This document shows, one piece after another, positions 25,208-33,062 of a DNA stretch of 33,062 nucleotides (position 1 is its first letter; each line of letters begins with the position of its first letter). The stretch comes from Actinomycetes bacterium (GTDB taxonomy: Bacteria; Actinomycetota; Actinomycetes; Actinomycetales; Cellulomonadaceae). Where the stretch lies: positions 1-33,062 of the forward strand of contig JAEWOA010000331.1 of NCBI GenBank assembly GCA_023461115.1, in the 5' to 3' direction. The notes beneath the pieces were generated by a model. That model worked only from the letters and a program-made list of their open reading frames with translations, was not told where the DNA came from and made no database searches. A program made the translations under genes and the position numbers.

Positions 25208-27232
25208 TCAGATGTCGAGGAACCTCACGTCCTTCGCGTTGCGCTGGATGAACGAGCGGCGGGACTCCACGTCCTCGCCCATGAGCACGGAGAAGATCTC
25301 GTCGGCCGCGGCGGCCTCCTCGAGCGTGACCTGCAGCAACGTGCGCTGCGCGGGGTCCATGGTGGTGTCCCACAGCTCGGAGTAGTCCATCTCGCCCAGG
25401 CCCTTGTAGCGCTGGATGCCGTTCTCCTTGGGCAGGCGCTTGCCGTGCGCCTGGCCGTCCGCGACCACGGCGTCCCGCTCGCGGTCCGAGTACACGTAGT
25501 CGTCCTCGGCGTTGGACCACTTGATCCGGTACAGCGGCGGCTGCGCCAGGTAGACGTGGCCGTGCGTGATCAGGTCCGGCATGTACCGGAACAGCAGCGT
25601 CAGCAGCAGCGTGCAGATGTGCTTGCCGTCGACGTCGGCGTCCGCCATCAAGACGATCTTGTGGTACCGCAGCTTGGCCAGGTCGAAGTCCTCGCCGATG
25701 CCGGTGCCGAACGCCGTGATCAGCGCCTGCACCTCCTGGTTGCCCAGCGCGCGGTCCAGGCGCGCGCGCTCGACGTTGAGGATCTTGCCGCGGATGGGGA
25801 GGATCGCCTGCGTGCGGGGGTTGCGGCCGCGGACGGCCGAGCCGCCGGCGGAGTCGCCCTCGACGATGAAGACCTCGCACTCCTCCGGGCGGTTGCTCTG
25901 GCAGTCCTTGAGCTTGCCCGGCATGCCGCCGGACTCCAGCAGGCCCTTGCGGCGAGTGGCCTCACGGGCCTTGCGCGCCGCCATGCGCGCCGCGGCCGCC
26001 TGGATCGACTTGCGGATGACGTCCTTGGCCTCGATCGGGTGGCTGTCGAGCCAGTCCCCGAGCTGCTCGTTGACGACGCGCTGCACGAACGTCTTGGCCT
26101 CGGTGTTGCCCAGCTTCGTCTTGGTCTGGCCCTCGAACTGCGGCTCGCCGAGCTTGACGGAGATGACGGCGGTCAGGCCCTCGCGGATGTCGTCGCCCGT
26201 GAGGTTGTCGTCCTTCTCCTTGAGGATGCCCTTGTCGCGCGCGTACCGGTTGACCAGTGACGTCATCGCGGCGCGGAAGCCCTCCTCGTGCGTGCCGCCC
26301 TCGGTGGTCGAGATCGTGTTGGCGTACGTGTGGACCGACTCGGAGTACGCGGTGGTCCACTGCATCGCGATCTCCACGGAGATGCGGCGCTCGGTGTCCT
26401 CGGCCTCGAAGTCGATGACCTCGGGGTGCACCAGGTCCACCTTCTTGGCGGCGTTGAGGTGCTTGACGTAGTCGAGCAGGCCGTCGTCGTACTTGTAGGC
26501 GACGACGCGCGTCTTGGGCTGCTCCTCGTCGCCCGCGACCTCGTCGTCCGTGCCCAAGTGCTGCGGGCGCTCGTCGGTGAGCGTGATCTGCAGGCCCTTG
26601 TTCAGGAACGCCATCTGCTGGAAGCGCGAGCGCAGCGTCTCGAAGTCGTAGTCCACGGTCTCGAAGATCGTGGGGTCCGCCCAGAACGTCTGCTGCGTGC
26701 CCGTCTCGTCGGTCGGCTCGCCCTGGCGCAGCCCGCCCTGCGGCTTGCCGCCGTCCACGAAGTCCATCTCCCACTCGTGGCCGTCGCGCTTGATCACGGT
26801 CTCGACGCGCTTGGACAGCGCGTTGACCACCGAGACGCCCACGCCGTGCAGGCCGCCCGAGACCGCGTACCCGCTGCCGCCGAACTTGCCGCCCGCGTGC
26901 AGGATCGTCATGACGACCTCGACGGTCGGCTTGCCCTCGGTCGGGTGGACCGCCACCGGGATGCCACGGCCGTTGTCGACGACGCGCACGCCGCCGTCGG
27001 CCTGCAGCGTCACCTCGATGTGGTCGCAGTAGCCGGCCAGCGCCTCGTCGACCGAGTTGTCGACGATCTCGTAGACCAGGTGGTGCAGGCCGCGCTCACC
27101 GGTCGAGCCGATGTACATGCCGGGGCGCTTGCGGACCGCTTCGAGGCCCTCGAGGACGGTGATCGCGTCGGCGTCGTAGCCCCCGTTCTTGTCGGGCTTG
27201 GCGTTCGGCTGCTCGTTCGACTGCTCGGCCAC
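25208..27232 (-). CDS. gyrB: DNA gyrase subunit B
   Basis: ATPase subunit of gyrase. 674 residues from a GTG at 27232. GHKL ATP-site motifs: EIVDNSVDEALAG (Asn and Glu), DNGRGIP, and GGLHGVGVSVVNALS. The second domain has QMAFLNKGLQITLTDERP and the QTKTKLGN hinge with its Lys. The Toprim motifs EGDSAGGSA, PIRGKILNVE and DADVDG hold the metal-binding acids; the end HPALRDVRFLDI-type tail reads AKDVRFLDI. Residue length and sequence fit the actinobacterial short form without the 170-residue proteobacterial insertion. A 174-bp leader separates it from dciA and contains a hairpin, so it probably has its own promoter. Confidence 0.98.
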   Translation of the reverse strand: MAEQSNEQPNAKPDKNGGYDADAITVLEGLEAVRKRPGMYIGSTGERGLHHLVYEIVDNSVDEALAGYCDHIEVTLQADGGVRVVDNGRGIPVAVHPTEGKPTVEVVMTILHAGGKFGGSGYAVSGGLHGVGVSVVNALSKRVETVIKRDGHEWEMDFVDGGKPQGGLRQGEPTDETGTQQTFWADPTIFETVDYDFETLRSRFQQMAFLNKGLQITLTDERPQHLGTDDEVAGDEEQPKTRVVAYKYDDGLLDYVKHLNAAKKVDLVHPEVIDFEAEDTERRISVEIAMQWTTAYSESVHTYANTISTTEGGTHEEGFRAAMTSLVNRYARDKGILKEKDDNLTGDDIREGLTAVISVKLGEPQFEGQTKTKLGNTEAKTFVQRVVNEQLGDWLDSHPIEAKDVIRKSIQAAAARMAARKAREATRRKGLLESGGMPGKLKDCQSNRPEECEVFIVEGDSAGGSAVRGRNPRTQAILPIRGKILNVERARLDRALGNQEVQALITAFGTGIGEDFDLAKLRYHKIVLMADADVDGKHICTLLLTLLFRYMPDLITHGHVYLAQPPLYRIKWSNAEDDYVYSDRERDAVVADGQAHGKRLPKENGIQRYKGLGEMDYSELWDTTMDPAQRTLLQVTLEEAAAADEIFSVLMGEDVESRRSFIQRNAKDVRFLDI

Positions 27233-27279
27233 GGGCGGGGGTACTCCTCAAAGGTCTGAAACGCGCCGGTGGACGCCGC

Positions 27280-27298
27280 CCGGCCGCGAGTAGGCCGG
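27280..27298 (-). promoter_or_regulatory. Hairpin in the gyrB leader
   Basis: CCGGCC (27280-27285) and GGCCGG (27293-27298) form a 6-bp stem around a 7-base loop, 48 bases before the gyrB start in the 174-bp dciA-gyrB gap. It may be an RNA leader structure or a binding site. Gyrase genes are often controlled by supercoiling, but nothing here proves that. No convincing -10/-35 pair was found in this gap. Confidence 0.35.
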
Positions 27299-27406
27299 AT
27301 CACTCCATGACGCTGGACTTCCGGGCACCTGAGCGCCAGGAATGACCCTAGAAGTCTACCTGGCGATGTGACCTAGACCCCCCTTAGAGGTCCCTTTGTT
27401 CACGCG

Positions 27407-28000
27407 TCATCCAAACGTGTCGCGCACACCCCGCCCGCGCACGCTCCGCCGGCCCTTCGCGAACGTGTGCCCACCAGGCCCCATCACCTCGACCGCCACG
27501 ACCACGCCCTCGCCCAACTCGCGCGCGCACGCCGCCAGGAACGAGGGCAACGTGAGCTGCAGCTCGGTCGCGCGGGCCGTGGAGTCCGTCTGCACCACCA
27601 GGCGCCCGGACTCGAACGACACGTACGACACGTGGTTCGCGAGCAGCGGCCCGACGATGTCCGCCCACCGCGCCTGAATGGTCCCGCCCGCCAGGTCGCT
27701 GGTCCAGCCGAACTGCGTGAACAGCGAGCTCATGGTGTCGGCGACGAGCGCCGGGTCCCGGCCTCCCGGATGCGCTCCGCCCAACCTCACCTCGAGCGGC
27801 TTGGCCGAGCGCGCGGCATCACCGGGCTTGAAGCCACGCCTCCGGGCGTTGTCCTTGGCGCGGCCGAGCGCCGCGGCCGCCACCTGGCGCTCGGGCGTGA
27901 GCTCCACCAGGTCCCGCAGGAGCTTGTCCGGCTTGGAGTCGGGCGCCGGCAGCAGCGAGCCGTCGTCAGGCATGCCGCCCACGCCTTCGTCCTCGTTCAC
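27407..28000 (-). CDS. dciA: DciA (DUF721): replicative helicase loading factor
   Basis: DciA interacts with DnaB helicase in bacteria lacking DnaC, and the recF-gyrB location is characteristic of actinobacteria. 197 residues; the GTG start at 28000 overlaps the recF stop (GTGA). The N-terminal about 90 residues are charged and probably disordered (RAKDNARRRGFKPG). The conserved DUF721 domain (about 95-190) contains FGWTSDLAGGTIQARWADIV, GPLLANHVSYVSFESGRLVV, STARATELQLTLPSFLAA and the C-terminal VMGPGGHTFAKG. The domain resembles a KH fold in known members. A downstream in-frame ATG exists (MPDDGSLLP), but the overlapping GTG is preferred for coupling. Confidence 0.92.
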   Translation of the reverse strand: MNEDEGVGGMPDDGSLLPAPDSKPDKLLRDLVELTPERQVAAAALGRAKDNARRRGFKPGDAARSAKPLEVRLGGAHPGGRDPALVADTMSSLFTQFGWTSDLAGGTIQARWADIVGPLLANHVSYVSFESGRLVVQTDSTARATELQLTLPSFLAACARELGEGVVVAVEVMGPGGHTFAKGRRSVRGRGVRDTFG

Positions 28001-29187
28001 AGCACACGCGTGACCTCACCCGCCATCACGTCGACGCGCGCGCCCGTCAACGGCTCCGGCACGTCGTCGGCCACCGCCGCGGTGATCAGCACCTGCCGCG
28101 CCGGCGCGACCAACCGCGCCAGGCGGTCGCGGCGGCGGGTGTCCAGCTCGGCGAACACGTCGTCCAGGATCAGGACCGGCTCGGCGTCCGGGCCGTAGTC
28201 CGCCTCGGCCTCGTCGGAGAGCACGTGCCACGACGCGAGGCGCAGCGCCAGCGCGAACGACCACGACTCGCCGTGGCTCGCGTACCCCTTGGCCGGCAGA
28301 CCCGCGAGCGTGAGCGTCAGGTCGTCGCGGTGCGGCCCGACGAGGCACACGCCCCGCTCGATCTCCTTGGGTCGCAGGCGGCCCAGGGCGTCGAGGAGTT
28401 GGGCTTCGACCAGCTCGGCCGAAGGCGCGGGCTCCTGCGGCGCGGGCGGCTCGTCGTCGAGCGCCGCGTCCAACGACGACCGGTACGCGATCACCGCGTC
28501 GCCCTGACCAGCGCTGACCTGCTCATATGCGGTCGCGACGAGCGGGGCCAGCCGCGCGACGAGCGCACGACGCTCGACGATCAGCCGCGCGCCGAGCTGC
28601 GCGAGCTTGCCGTCCCACACGTCGAGCGTGCGCAGATCCGCGCCGGCGCCGCCACGCTTGGCCGCGCCCGCCGACTTGAGCAGCGCCGAGCGCTGCCGCA
28701 GCACCCGCTCGTAGTCGGCCACCGCGGCCGCGAGGCGGGGAGTGAGCTGGATGAGGAGCTCGTCGAGGAACCTGCGCCGGCCGTCCGGGTCCCCCTTGAC
28801 GAGCGCGAGGTCCTCCGGCGCGAACAACACGGTCCGCAGGATGCCGAGCACGTCACGCGCGCGGACCGGGCTGCCCTGGTTCACGCGGCCGCGGTTCGCC
28901 TTGCCCGGCGTGACCTCGACCTCGACGAGCGTCGCGCGCGGGCGCCCGGGCTCCAGCTCGCGGACCACCTTCGCGCCGACGACCGCGCGCGAGGCTCCGG
29001 CCCGAACGAGAGCGGCGTCGGTCGGGACGCGGTGGCTGCCGAGGGTCGCCAGGTAGCCGACCGCCTCGACGAGGTTGGTCTTGCCCTGCCCATTGGGCCC
29101 GACGAGCGCGGTGATCCCCGGATCGAGCGGCAACTCGACCTGCGGGTACGACCGGAAGTCGGTCAAGGACACATGCGCGACGTACAT
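27997..29187 (-). CDS. recF: RecF: recombination mediator ATPase
   Basis: SMC-like ATPase that loads RecA at single-strand gaps with RecO and RecR. 396 residues from the ATG at 29187. Landmarks are VSLTDFRSYPQVEL, Walker A GPNGQGKTN (Lys36), LFAPEDLALVKGDPDGRRRF with the conserved FLDE, the signature region ending in VGPHRDDLTLTL, SHGESWSFALALRLA and Walker B EPVLILDDVFAELD. The 7-bp gap to gnd and 4-base overlap with dciA place it in an operon that may be read from gnd or dnaN. Its length is in the normal range. Confidence 0.97.
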   Translation of the reverse strand: MYVAHVSLTDFRSYPQVELPLDPGITALVGPNGQGKTNLVEAVGYLATLGSHRVPTDAALVRAGASRAVVGAKVVRELEPGRPRATLVEVEVTPGKANRGRVNQGSPVRARDVLGILRTVLFAPEDLALVKGDPDGRRRFLDELLIQLTPRLAAAVADYERVLRQRSALLKSAGAAKRGGAGADLRTLDVWDGKLAQLGARLIVERRALVARLAPLVATAYEQVSAGQGDAVIAYRSSLDAALDDEPPAPQEPAPSAELVEAQLLDALGRLRPKEIERGVCLVGPHRDDLTLTLAGLPAKGYASHGESWSFALALRLASWHVLSDEAEADYGPDAEPVLILDDVFAELDTRRRDRLARLVAPARQVLITAAVADDVPEPLTGARVDVMAGEVTRVL

Positions 29188-29194
29188 GCGCCCC

Positions 29195-30091
29195 TCAGGC
29201 CTGCGGCGCTGCGGGCTTCACGGCGTGGCCGCCGAACTGCTGACGGAGCGCGGCGACCGCCTTCATCGCTGGAGAGGCCTCCTGCCGGCTGGTGAACCGC
29301 GCGAACAGCGCCGCCGAGATCACCGGCGCCGGCACCGCCAGGTCGATCGCCTCGTCGACGGTCCAGCGGCCCTCGCCCGAGTCCTCCACCCAGTCGTCGA
29401 TCTCCCCGAGGTCCGGGTCCTCGTCGAGCGCCTGCACCAGCAGGTCCAGCAGCCACGACCGCACGACTGTGCCGGTGGTCCATGCGCGCATGGTGCCGTG
29501 CACGTCCGTGACCAGGTCCTTCGCCGCCAGGAGCTCGTAACCCTCGGCGTACGCCTGCATCAGTCCGTACTCGATGCCGTTGTGGACCATCTTGGCGAAG
29601 TGCCCGGCGCCGACCGCGCCCGCGTGCACGAACCCGTTCTCGCGCGGACCCTCGGGACGCAGCGCGTCGAACACCGGCAGCGCGCGCGCCACGTCCTCGG
29701 CGGAGCCTCCCACCATGAGCCCGTAGCCGTTCTTCAAACCCCACACGCCGCCCGAGACGCCGGCGTCCATGAAGCCGACGCCCTTGGCCCGCAGCAGCGC
29801 GGCGTGCGGCTCGTCGTCCTGGTAGTAGGAGTTGCCGCCGTCGACGACGAGGTCGCCGGGGCTCAGCAGGCCGCTGAGCTCCTCGATCACCGCGTTCGTG
29901 ATGTGCCCGGACGGCACCATCACCCACACGATGCGCTCGCCCGCCGGCAGCGCCTCGACCAGCGCCTCGAGCGACGGCACGTCCGTGACGTCAGGGTTGC
30001 GGTCGTAGCCGGTGACCTCGATGCCGCCGCGCCGGATGCGCTCGCGCATGTTGGCGCCCATCTTGCCCAGCCCGATCAGACCGATGTGCAT
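29195..30091 (-). CDS. gnd: 6-phosphogluconate dehydrogenase, short (decarboxylating) form
   Basis: Oxidative pentose phosphate enzyme converting 6-phosphogluconate to ribulose 5-phosphate, CO2 and NAD(P)H. 298 residues, the short GndA/YqeC-type length rather than the 470-residue form. The ATG at 30091 follows AAGGACGG. The dinucleotide loop GLIGLGKMG (Gly7, 9 and 12), then VVDGGNSYYQDD, FMDAGVSGGVWGLKNGYGLM and the catalytic lysine segment HFAKMVHNGIEYGLMQAYAE are intact. The C-terminal helices follow, with GRWTVDEAIDLAVPAPV. Cofactor preference cannot be read securely from YDRNPD. Its insertion between dnaN and recF is a known feature of many actinobacteria and not a sign of transfer. Confidence 0.95.
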   Translation of the reverse strand: MHIGLIGLGKMGANMRERIRRGGIEVTGYDRNPDVTDVPSLEALVEALPAGERIVWVMVPSGHITNAVIEELSGLLSPGDLVVDGGNSYYQDDEPHAALLRAKGVGFMDAGVSGGVWGLKNGYGLMVGGSAEDVARALPVFDALRPEGPRENGFVHAGAVGAGHFAKMVHNGIEYGLMQAYAEGYELLAAKDLVTDVHGTMRAWTTGTVVRSWLLDLLVQALDEDPDLGEIDDWVEDSGEGRWTVDEAIDLAVPAPVISAALFARFTSRQEASPAMKAVAALRQQFGGHAVKPAAPQA

Positions 30092-30204
30092 GGCGACCCG
30101 TCCTTCGTGTCTCGGCTCTACGGCTCCCTGAGCCAGGGTGCCGCACTCGGCGGCGGGCTGCTCGCCCACCTCGGCGGGAAGTCCGCGGGCGGGGCCGCGT
30201 CCCG

Positions 30205-31335
30205 TCAGCTCGCGAAGCGGATGGGCACCAGCAGGTAGCGGTACGACTGGTCGTCGTCGCCCTCGAGCGAGCCCTGGCCTGTGAACTCCACCGGCTTGTT
30301 CGGGTGCGTGAACGACAGGCGCACGAACGGGGTGTCCAGCGCGCCCAGGCCGTCCAGCAGGAACTGCGGGTTGAACGCGACCGAGATCTCCTCGCCCACG
30401 AGCGTGGCCTCGAGCGCCTCCGAGGCCTGCGCGTCGTCGCCCTGGCCCGCGTCCAGCACCACCTGGCCGTCGGAGAAGCTCAGGCGGATGGCCGTGTTGC
30501 GCTCCGCGACGAGCGCGACGCGCTTGGCGGCCTCGGTCAGTTGGTGCGTGCCGACGATCGCGTGGATCGGCGTCTCGTCGGGGAACAGGCGGCGGACCGC
30601 GGGGTAGTCGCCGTCGACCAGCAGGCTGGTGGACTGGCGGCCGGCGGCCTCGAACCCGATCAGGTCGACGCCGGCGCCGGTGCTCAGGCAGACCGTGACG
30701 GCGCCCGCGCTGCCCAAGGACTTCGCGGCGTCGTTCAGCGTCCGCGCCCGGACCAGAGCGACCGTCGAGATGTCCGGCGTGCTGGGCGTCCAGGTGAGCT
30801 CGCGCAGCGCCAGGCGGTACCGGTCCGTGGCGAGCAGCGTGACCTTCTCGCCCTCGATCTCGACGCGCACGCCCGTGAGCAGCGGAAGCGTGTCGTCGCG
30901 GCTCGCGGCGACGCTCACCTGCGCGACCGCGCTCGTGAGCTCGTCGCCGTCGACCGTGCCCGTGACCGGAGGCATCGCCGGCAGGTTCGGGTAGTCCTCG
31001 ACCGGCATCGTCAGGAGCGTGAAGCGGCTCGCGCCGCACGTCACGACGACCTTGGTGCCCTCGAGCACCACGTCCACCGGCTTGGCCGGCAGCGCGCGGG
31101 AGATCTCCGCGAGCAGGCGGCCGGAGACCAGGACCGTGCCGGGCTCGGTCACGTCCGCAGGGATCTGCGAGCGGGCCGAGACCTCGTAGTCGAAGCTCGA
31201 GAGCTGGATCGTGCCGGAGCTGTCCGCCTCGATGCGCACGCCCGCGAGCACAGGAACCGGCGGCCTCGTCGGCAGGCTCCGAGCCGTCCAGGTGACGGCG
31301 TCAGCGAGAACGTCGCGCTCAACCCGGAACCTCAT
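30205..31335 (-). CDS. dnaN: DNA polymerase III beta subunit (sliding clamp)
   Basis: Processivity clamp that encircles DNA and tethers the polymerase. 376 residues in three similar domains, ATG at 31335. Recognisable segments are MRFRVERDVLADAVTW, PVPVLAGVRIEADSSG, FTLLTMPVEDYPNLP, the middle LLATDRYRLALRELTW (near 170-185), and the C-terminal GDDQSYRYLLVPIRFAS, whose hydrophobic pocket and tail bind clamp-binding peptides. Its start faces oriC and dnaA, with 702 bp between them. The 113-bp gap to gnd holds only a small GGCTC-CCT-GAGCC hairpin and no gene. Confidence 0.97.
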   Translation of the reverse strand: MRFRVERDVLADAVTWTARSLPTRPPVPVLAGVRIEADSSGTIQLSSFDYEVSARSQIPADVTEPGTVLVSGRLLAEISRALPAKPVDVVLEGTKVVVTCGASRFTLLTMPVEDYPNLPAMPPVTGTVDGDELTSAVAQVSVAASRDDTLPLLTGVRVEIEGEKVTLLATDRYRLALRELTWTPSTPDISTVALVRARTLNDAAKSLGSAGAVTVCLSTGAGVDLIGFEAAGRQSTSLLVDGDYPAVRRLFPDETPIHAIVGTHQLTEAAKRVALVAERNTAIRLSFSDGQVVLDAGQGDDAQASEALEATLVGEEISVAFNPQFLLDGLGALDTPFVRLSFTHPNKPVEFTGQGSLEGDDDQSYRYLLVPIRFAS

Positions 31336-32037
31336 GGACCACTACCTCTCGTCGTGCGGGCCTGCTCGCGGCGCTCGTCGCGAATGACATGGATGTCGCG
31401 CGCAGGTGTCAGCGCGAACACTACGCGAGTGCTCCGACATCTGGACCTGTGGTTGTCCAGGCTTTGCCCGTCTGGCGCAATGGCGCGGCGGGCCGTAGCT
31501 CGTCGTGGGCACCGACGGTGTGTGGATCACCCTCCTAGATATCGTTCGTCGTCGTCATCGCCCTTGTGCATCCTGTGGACTTCCCATGTTTCAGCACGTC
31601 AGGGCCGATTGCGCGTGTGCAAGCGGCTTGTGTGTGACGCGCGGTTCGCCGTGGACGGCCGTGGAGGCGGAAAACGGCGCCGTTCCCCGTCCACGGAGAC
31701 GGCCCCCGCGGTCCACATCTCCAGGCCGGTCATCCACCGTTGTCCACAGGTGCATGCACAGGTGTGAACATTCGTCCCATGCCATGCGGTGTAGCGCTCT
31801 GAACAGCGCGTGGGGTGTGGACGAACAGGGCGCCCGATCTGTCCGGTTCGGGGGATTGGGGCCCGGCTCGGTGCGCGCGCATACGCAGGTGCCGTGCGTT
31901 GGCGCAGGTCACGGCCTTACAGGGTGGCTCTTGGGGTGCTGGTTGCGCCAACCGGGTGACAGGTTTCACGTTGTCCCCAAGTAGCTGGGGGTGGTTGTGG
32001 AAAAGTCTGGGGACGAAGTGCGGGCGAATCGCCCAGA
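31336..32037. other. oriC: Chromosomal replication origin oriC (dnaA-dnaN gap)
   Basis: A 702-bp stretch without a supportable gene between dnaA and dnaN, the standard actinobacterial oriC position. Boxes close to the consensus TT(A/G)TCCACA: a perfect TTGTCCACA at 31740-31748 (+); one mismatch at 31521-31529 (-), 31816-31824 (-), 31971-31979 (TTGTCCCCA, +) and 31996-32004 (TTTTCCACA, -); two mismatches at 31453-31461, 31574-31582 and 31709-31717. Other structures are the 12-bp palindrome AACGGCGCCGTT at 31673-31684 and CACAGGTG repeated at 31745-31752 and 31757-31764. The base composition seems less GC-rich than the flanking genes. Promoters of dnaA and dnaN must lie here but I could not fix them. 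Confidence 0.93.
31740..31748 (+). promoter_or_regulatory. Consensus DnaA box within oriC
   Basis: TTGTCCACA, the actinobacterial consensus, without mismatch, 290 bp from the dnaA stop. It is the only perfect box in this oriC by eye and overlaps the first copy of a CACAGGTG direct repeat. Confidence 0.85.
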
Positions 32038-33062
32038 TCAGCCGCGACTCTGCTGCTTGATGCGGTTCGTCAACTCTGTGACCTGGTTGTAGATCGACCG
32101 ACGCTCCGCCATGAGCTCTCGGATCTTGCGGTTCGCGTGCATCACCGTGGTGTGGTCACGGCCGCCGAACGCCTGCCCGATCTTCGGCAGCGACAGGTCC
32201 GTGAGCTCACGGCACAGGTACATCGCGATCTGGCGGGCGGTGACCAGAACACGGGACCGGCTCGAGCCGCACAGATCGTCGATCGAGAGGCCGAAGTACG
32301 CGGCCGTCTGGCCGATGACCTGCGTCGCCGTGATCTCCGTCGTCTGGTCGTCGGTGATCAGGTCCTTCAAGACGATCTCCGCGAGCGACAGGTCCACCTG
32401 CTGGCGGTTGAGGCTCGCGAACGCCGTCACCCGGATCAGCGCGCCCTCGAGCTCACGGATGTTCGTCGAGATCTTGCTCGCGATGAACTCGAGCACCTCG
32501 GGCGGCGCCTGCATCTTCTCGCCGCCGGCCTTCTTACGGAGGATCGCGATGCGCGTCTCGAGGTCCGGCGGCTGGACGTCGGTGATCAATCCCCACTCGA
32601 AGCGGGACCGCATCCGGTCCTCGAAGCCGTTGAGCTGCTTGGGCGGCAGGTCGGACGTGATCACGACCTGCTTGTTCGCGTTGTGCAGCGTGTTGAACGT
32701 GTGGAAGAACTCCTCCATCGTCTGTTCCTTGCCCTGCAGGAACTGGATGTCGTCGATGAGGAGCACGTCGACCTCGCGGTAGCGGCGCTGGAACGCGCCG
32801 GCCTTGCCCTCGGAGATCGAGTTGATGAAGTCGTTCGTGAACTCCTCGGAGTTCACGTAGCGCACGCGCACGGCCGGGTACAGGGTCTGCGCGTAGTGCC
32901 CGATCGCGTGCAGCAGGTGCGTCTTGCCCAGCCCCGAGTCGCCGTAGATGAAGAGCGGGTTGTACGCCTTGGCCGGAGCCTCGGCCACCGCGACGGCCGC
33001 GGCGTGCGCGAACCGGTTCGACGAGCCGATGACGAACGTCTCGAACAAGTAGTGCGGGTTCA
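32038..33062 (-). CDS. dnaA: Chromosomal replication initiator DnaA (5' end outside window)
   Basis: AAA+ initiator that binds DnaA boxes and opens oriC. About 341 C-terminal codons are visible, stop at 32038-32040; the frame is open to the window edge (NPHYLFETFVIGSSNRF), so the protein-interaction domain and the linker are not in view. The TTG at 33048 is only an internal codon. Domain III has Walker A GDSGLGKTH, Walker B LLIDDIQFLQGKE, sensor-type STFNTLHNANKQ-like (FFHTFNTLHNANKQVVITSD) and the Box VII FEDRMRSRFEWGL. Domain IV ends with the DNA-binding signature GGRDHTTVMHANRKI and a short basic end. Its 3' end is read towards oriC on the minus strand, then dnaN. Confidence 0.98.
   Translation of the reverse strand, partial: NPHYLFETFVIGSSNRFAHAAAVAVAEAPAKAYNPLFIYGDSGLGKTHLLHAIGHYAQTLYPAVRVRYVNSEEFTNDFINSISEGKAGAFQRRYREVDVLLIDDIQFLQGKEQTMEEFFHTFNTLHNANKQVVITSDLPPKQLNGFEDRMRSRFEWGLITDVQPPDLETRIAILRKKAGGEKMQAPPEVLEFIASKISTNIRELEGALIRVTAFASLNRQQVDLSLAEIVLKDLITDDQTTEITATQVIGQTAAYFGLSIDDLCGSSRSRVLVTARQIAMYLCRELTDLSLPKIGQAFGGRDHTTVMHANRKIRELMAERRSIYNQVTELTNRIKQQSRG

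Noticed and set aside
29195..31335. gnd between dnaN and recF as horizontal transfer
   Set aside because: This order is common in actinobacteria, and base and codon use look like those of the neighbours.
31505..31984. 159-codon open frame inside oriC
   Set aside because: No ribosome site, no coherent protein features, and it spans DnaA boxes; treated as non-coding.
33048..33048. TTG as the dnaA start
   Set aside because: The frame continues to the window edge with typical DnaA sequence, so the start lies outside.

Overview
The window is a high-GC actinobacterial chromosome segment that ends at the replication origin. It looks like a member of the Micrococcales, and possibly Cellulomonadaceae. 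That taxonomic guess rests on gene content and order (dnaA-dnaN-gnd-recF-dciA-gyrB-gyrA-DUF3566-tRNA-Ile-DLW-39-tRNA-Ala, then ppiA, rhomboid, crgA, DUF881, class E sortase, a TrpG/PabA-type protein, and the pknB-pknA-pbpA-rodA-pstP-fhaB-fhaA block). No marker gene was compared with a database. No insertion sequence, prophage, CRISPR array or rRNA gene is visible.

Layout, left to right. 1-968 is the 3' part of malate synthase (+), facing an unrecognised gene (1081-1644, -) across a 29-bp-arm inverted repeat. 1792-10419 (+) is a tightly packed cell-envelope signalling operon: two FHA proteins, a PP2C phosphatase, a SEDS glycosyltransferase, a class B penicillin-binding protein and two Ser/Thr kinases, the last with four PASTA domains. 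It meets head-on, by a 4-base stop overlap (CTAG), a minus-strand operon of DUF881, class E sortase, a 52-residue membrane protein and a class I glutamine amidotransferase. crgA (12972-13223, +) diverges from that operon. A rhomboid protease and a cyclophilin (-) follow, then a 294-residue Ala-rich membrane protein (+). 15866-16393 is a poorly coding stretch with a terminator, a probable broken secreted-protein gene and an inverted repeat, followed by a GNAT acetyltransferase (+).

17096-21175 (-) holds an ABC exporter (ATPase and two permeases) downstream of a HisH/HisF-like pair. This is the most unusual block. The pair has no other histidine gene beside it, and the HisF-like protein has Gln at position 130, where true cyclases have an essential Asp. 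21249-33062 (-) is the origin block: tRNA-Ala(UGC), a 39-residue DLW-39 gene, tRNA-Ile(GAU), DUF3566, gyrA, gyrB, dciA, recF, gnd, dnaN, a 702-bp oriC with DnaA boxes, and the 3' two thirds of dnaA.

Functionally the window joins replication initiation and topology (dnaA, dnaN, recF, dciA, gyrAB) with control of polar or septal peptidoglycan synthesis (PknA/PknB, PstP, FhaA/B, RodA-type SEDS, PbpA, CrgA), as is common near actinobacterial origins. Points worth checking are the variant HisH/HisF pair linked to an exporter, the rhomboid whose zinc-ribbon N-terminus lacks a canonical start codon, the decayed secreted gene, a perfect DnaA box far from oriC, and several unexplained inverted repeats.
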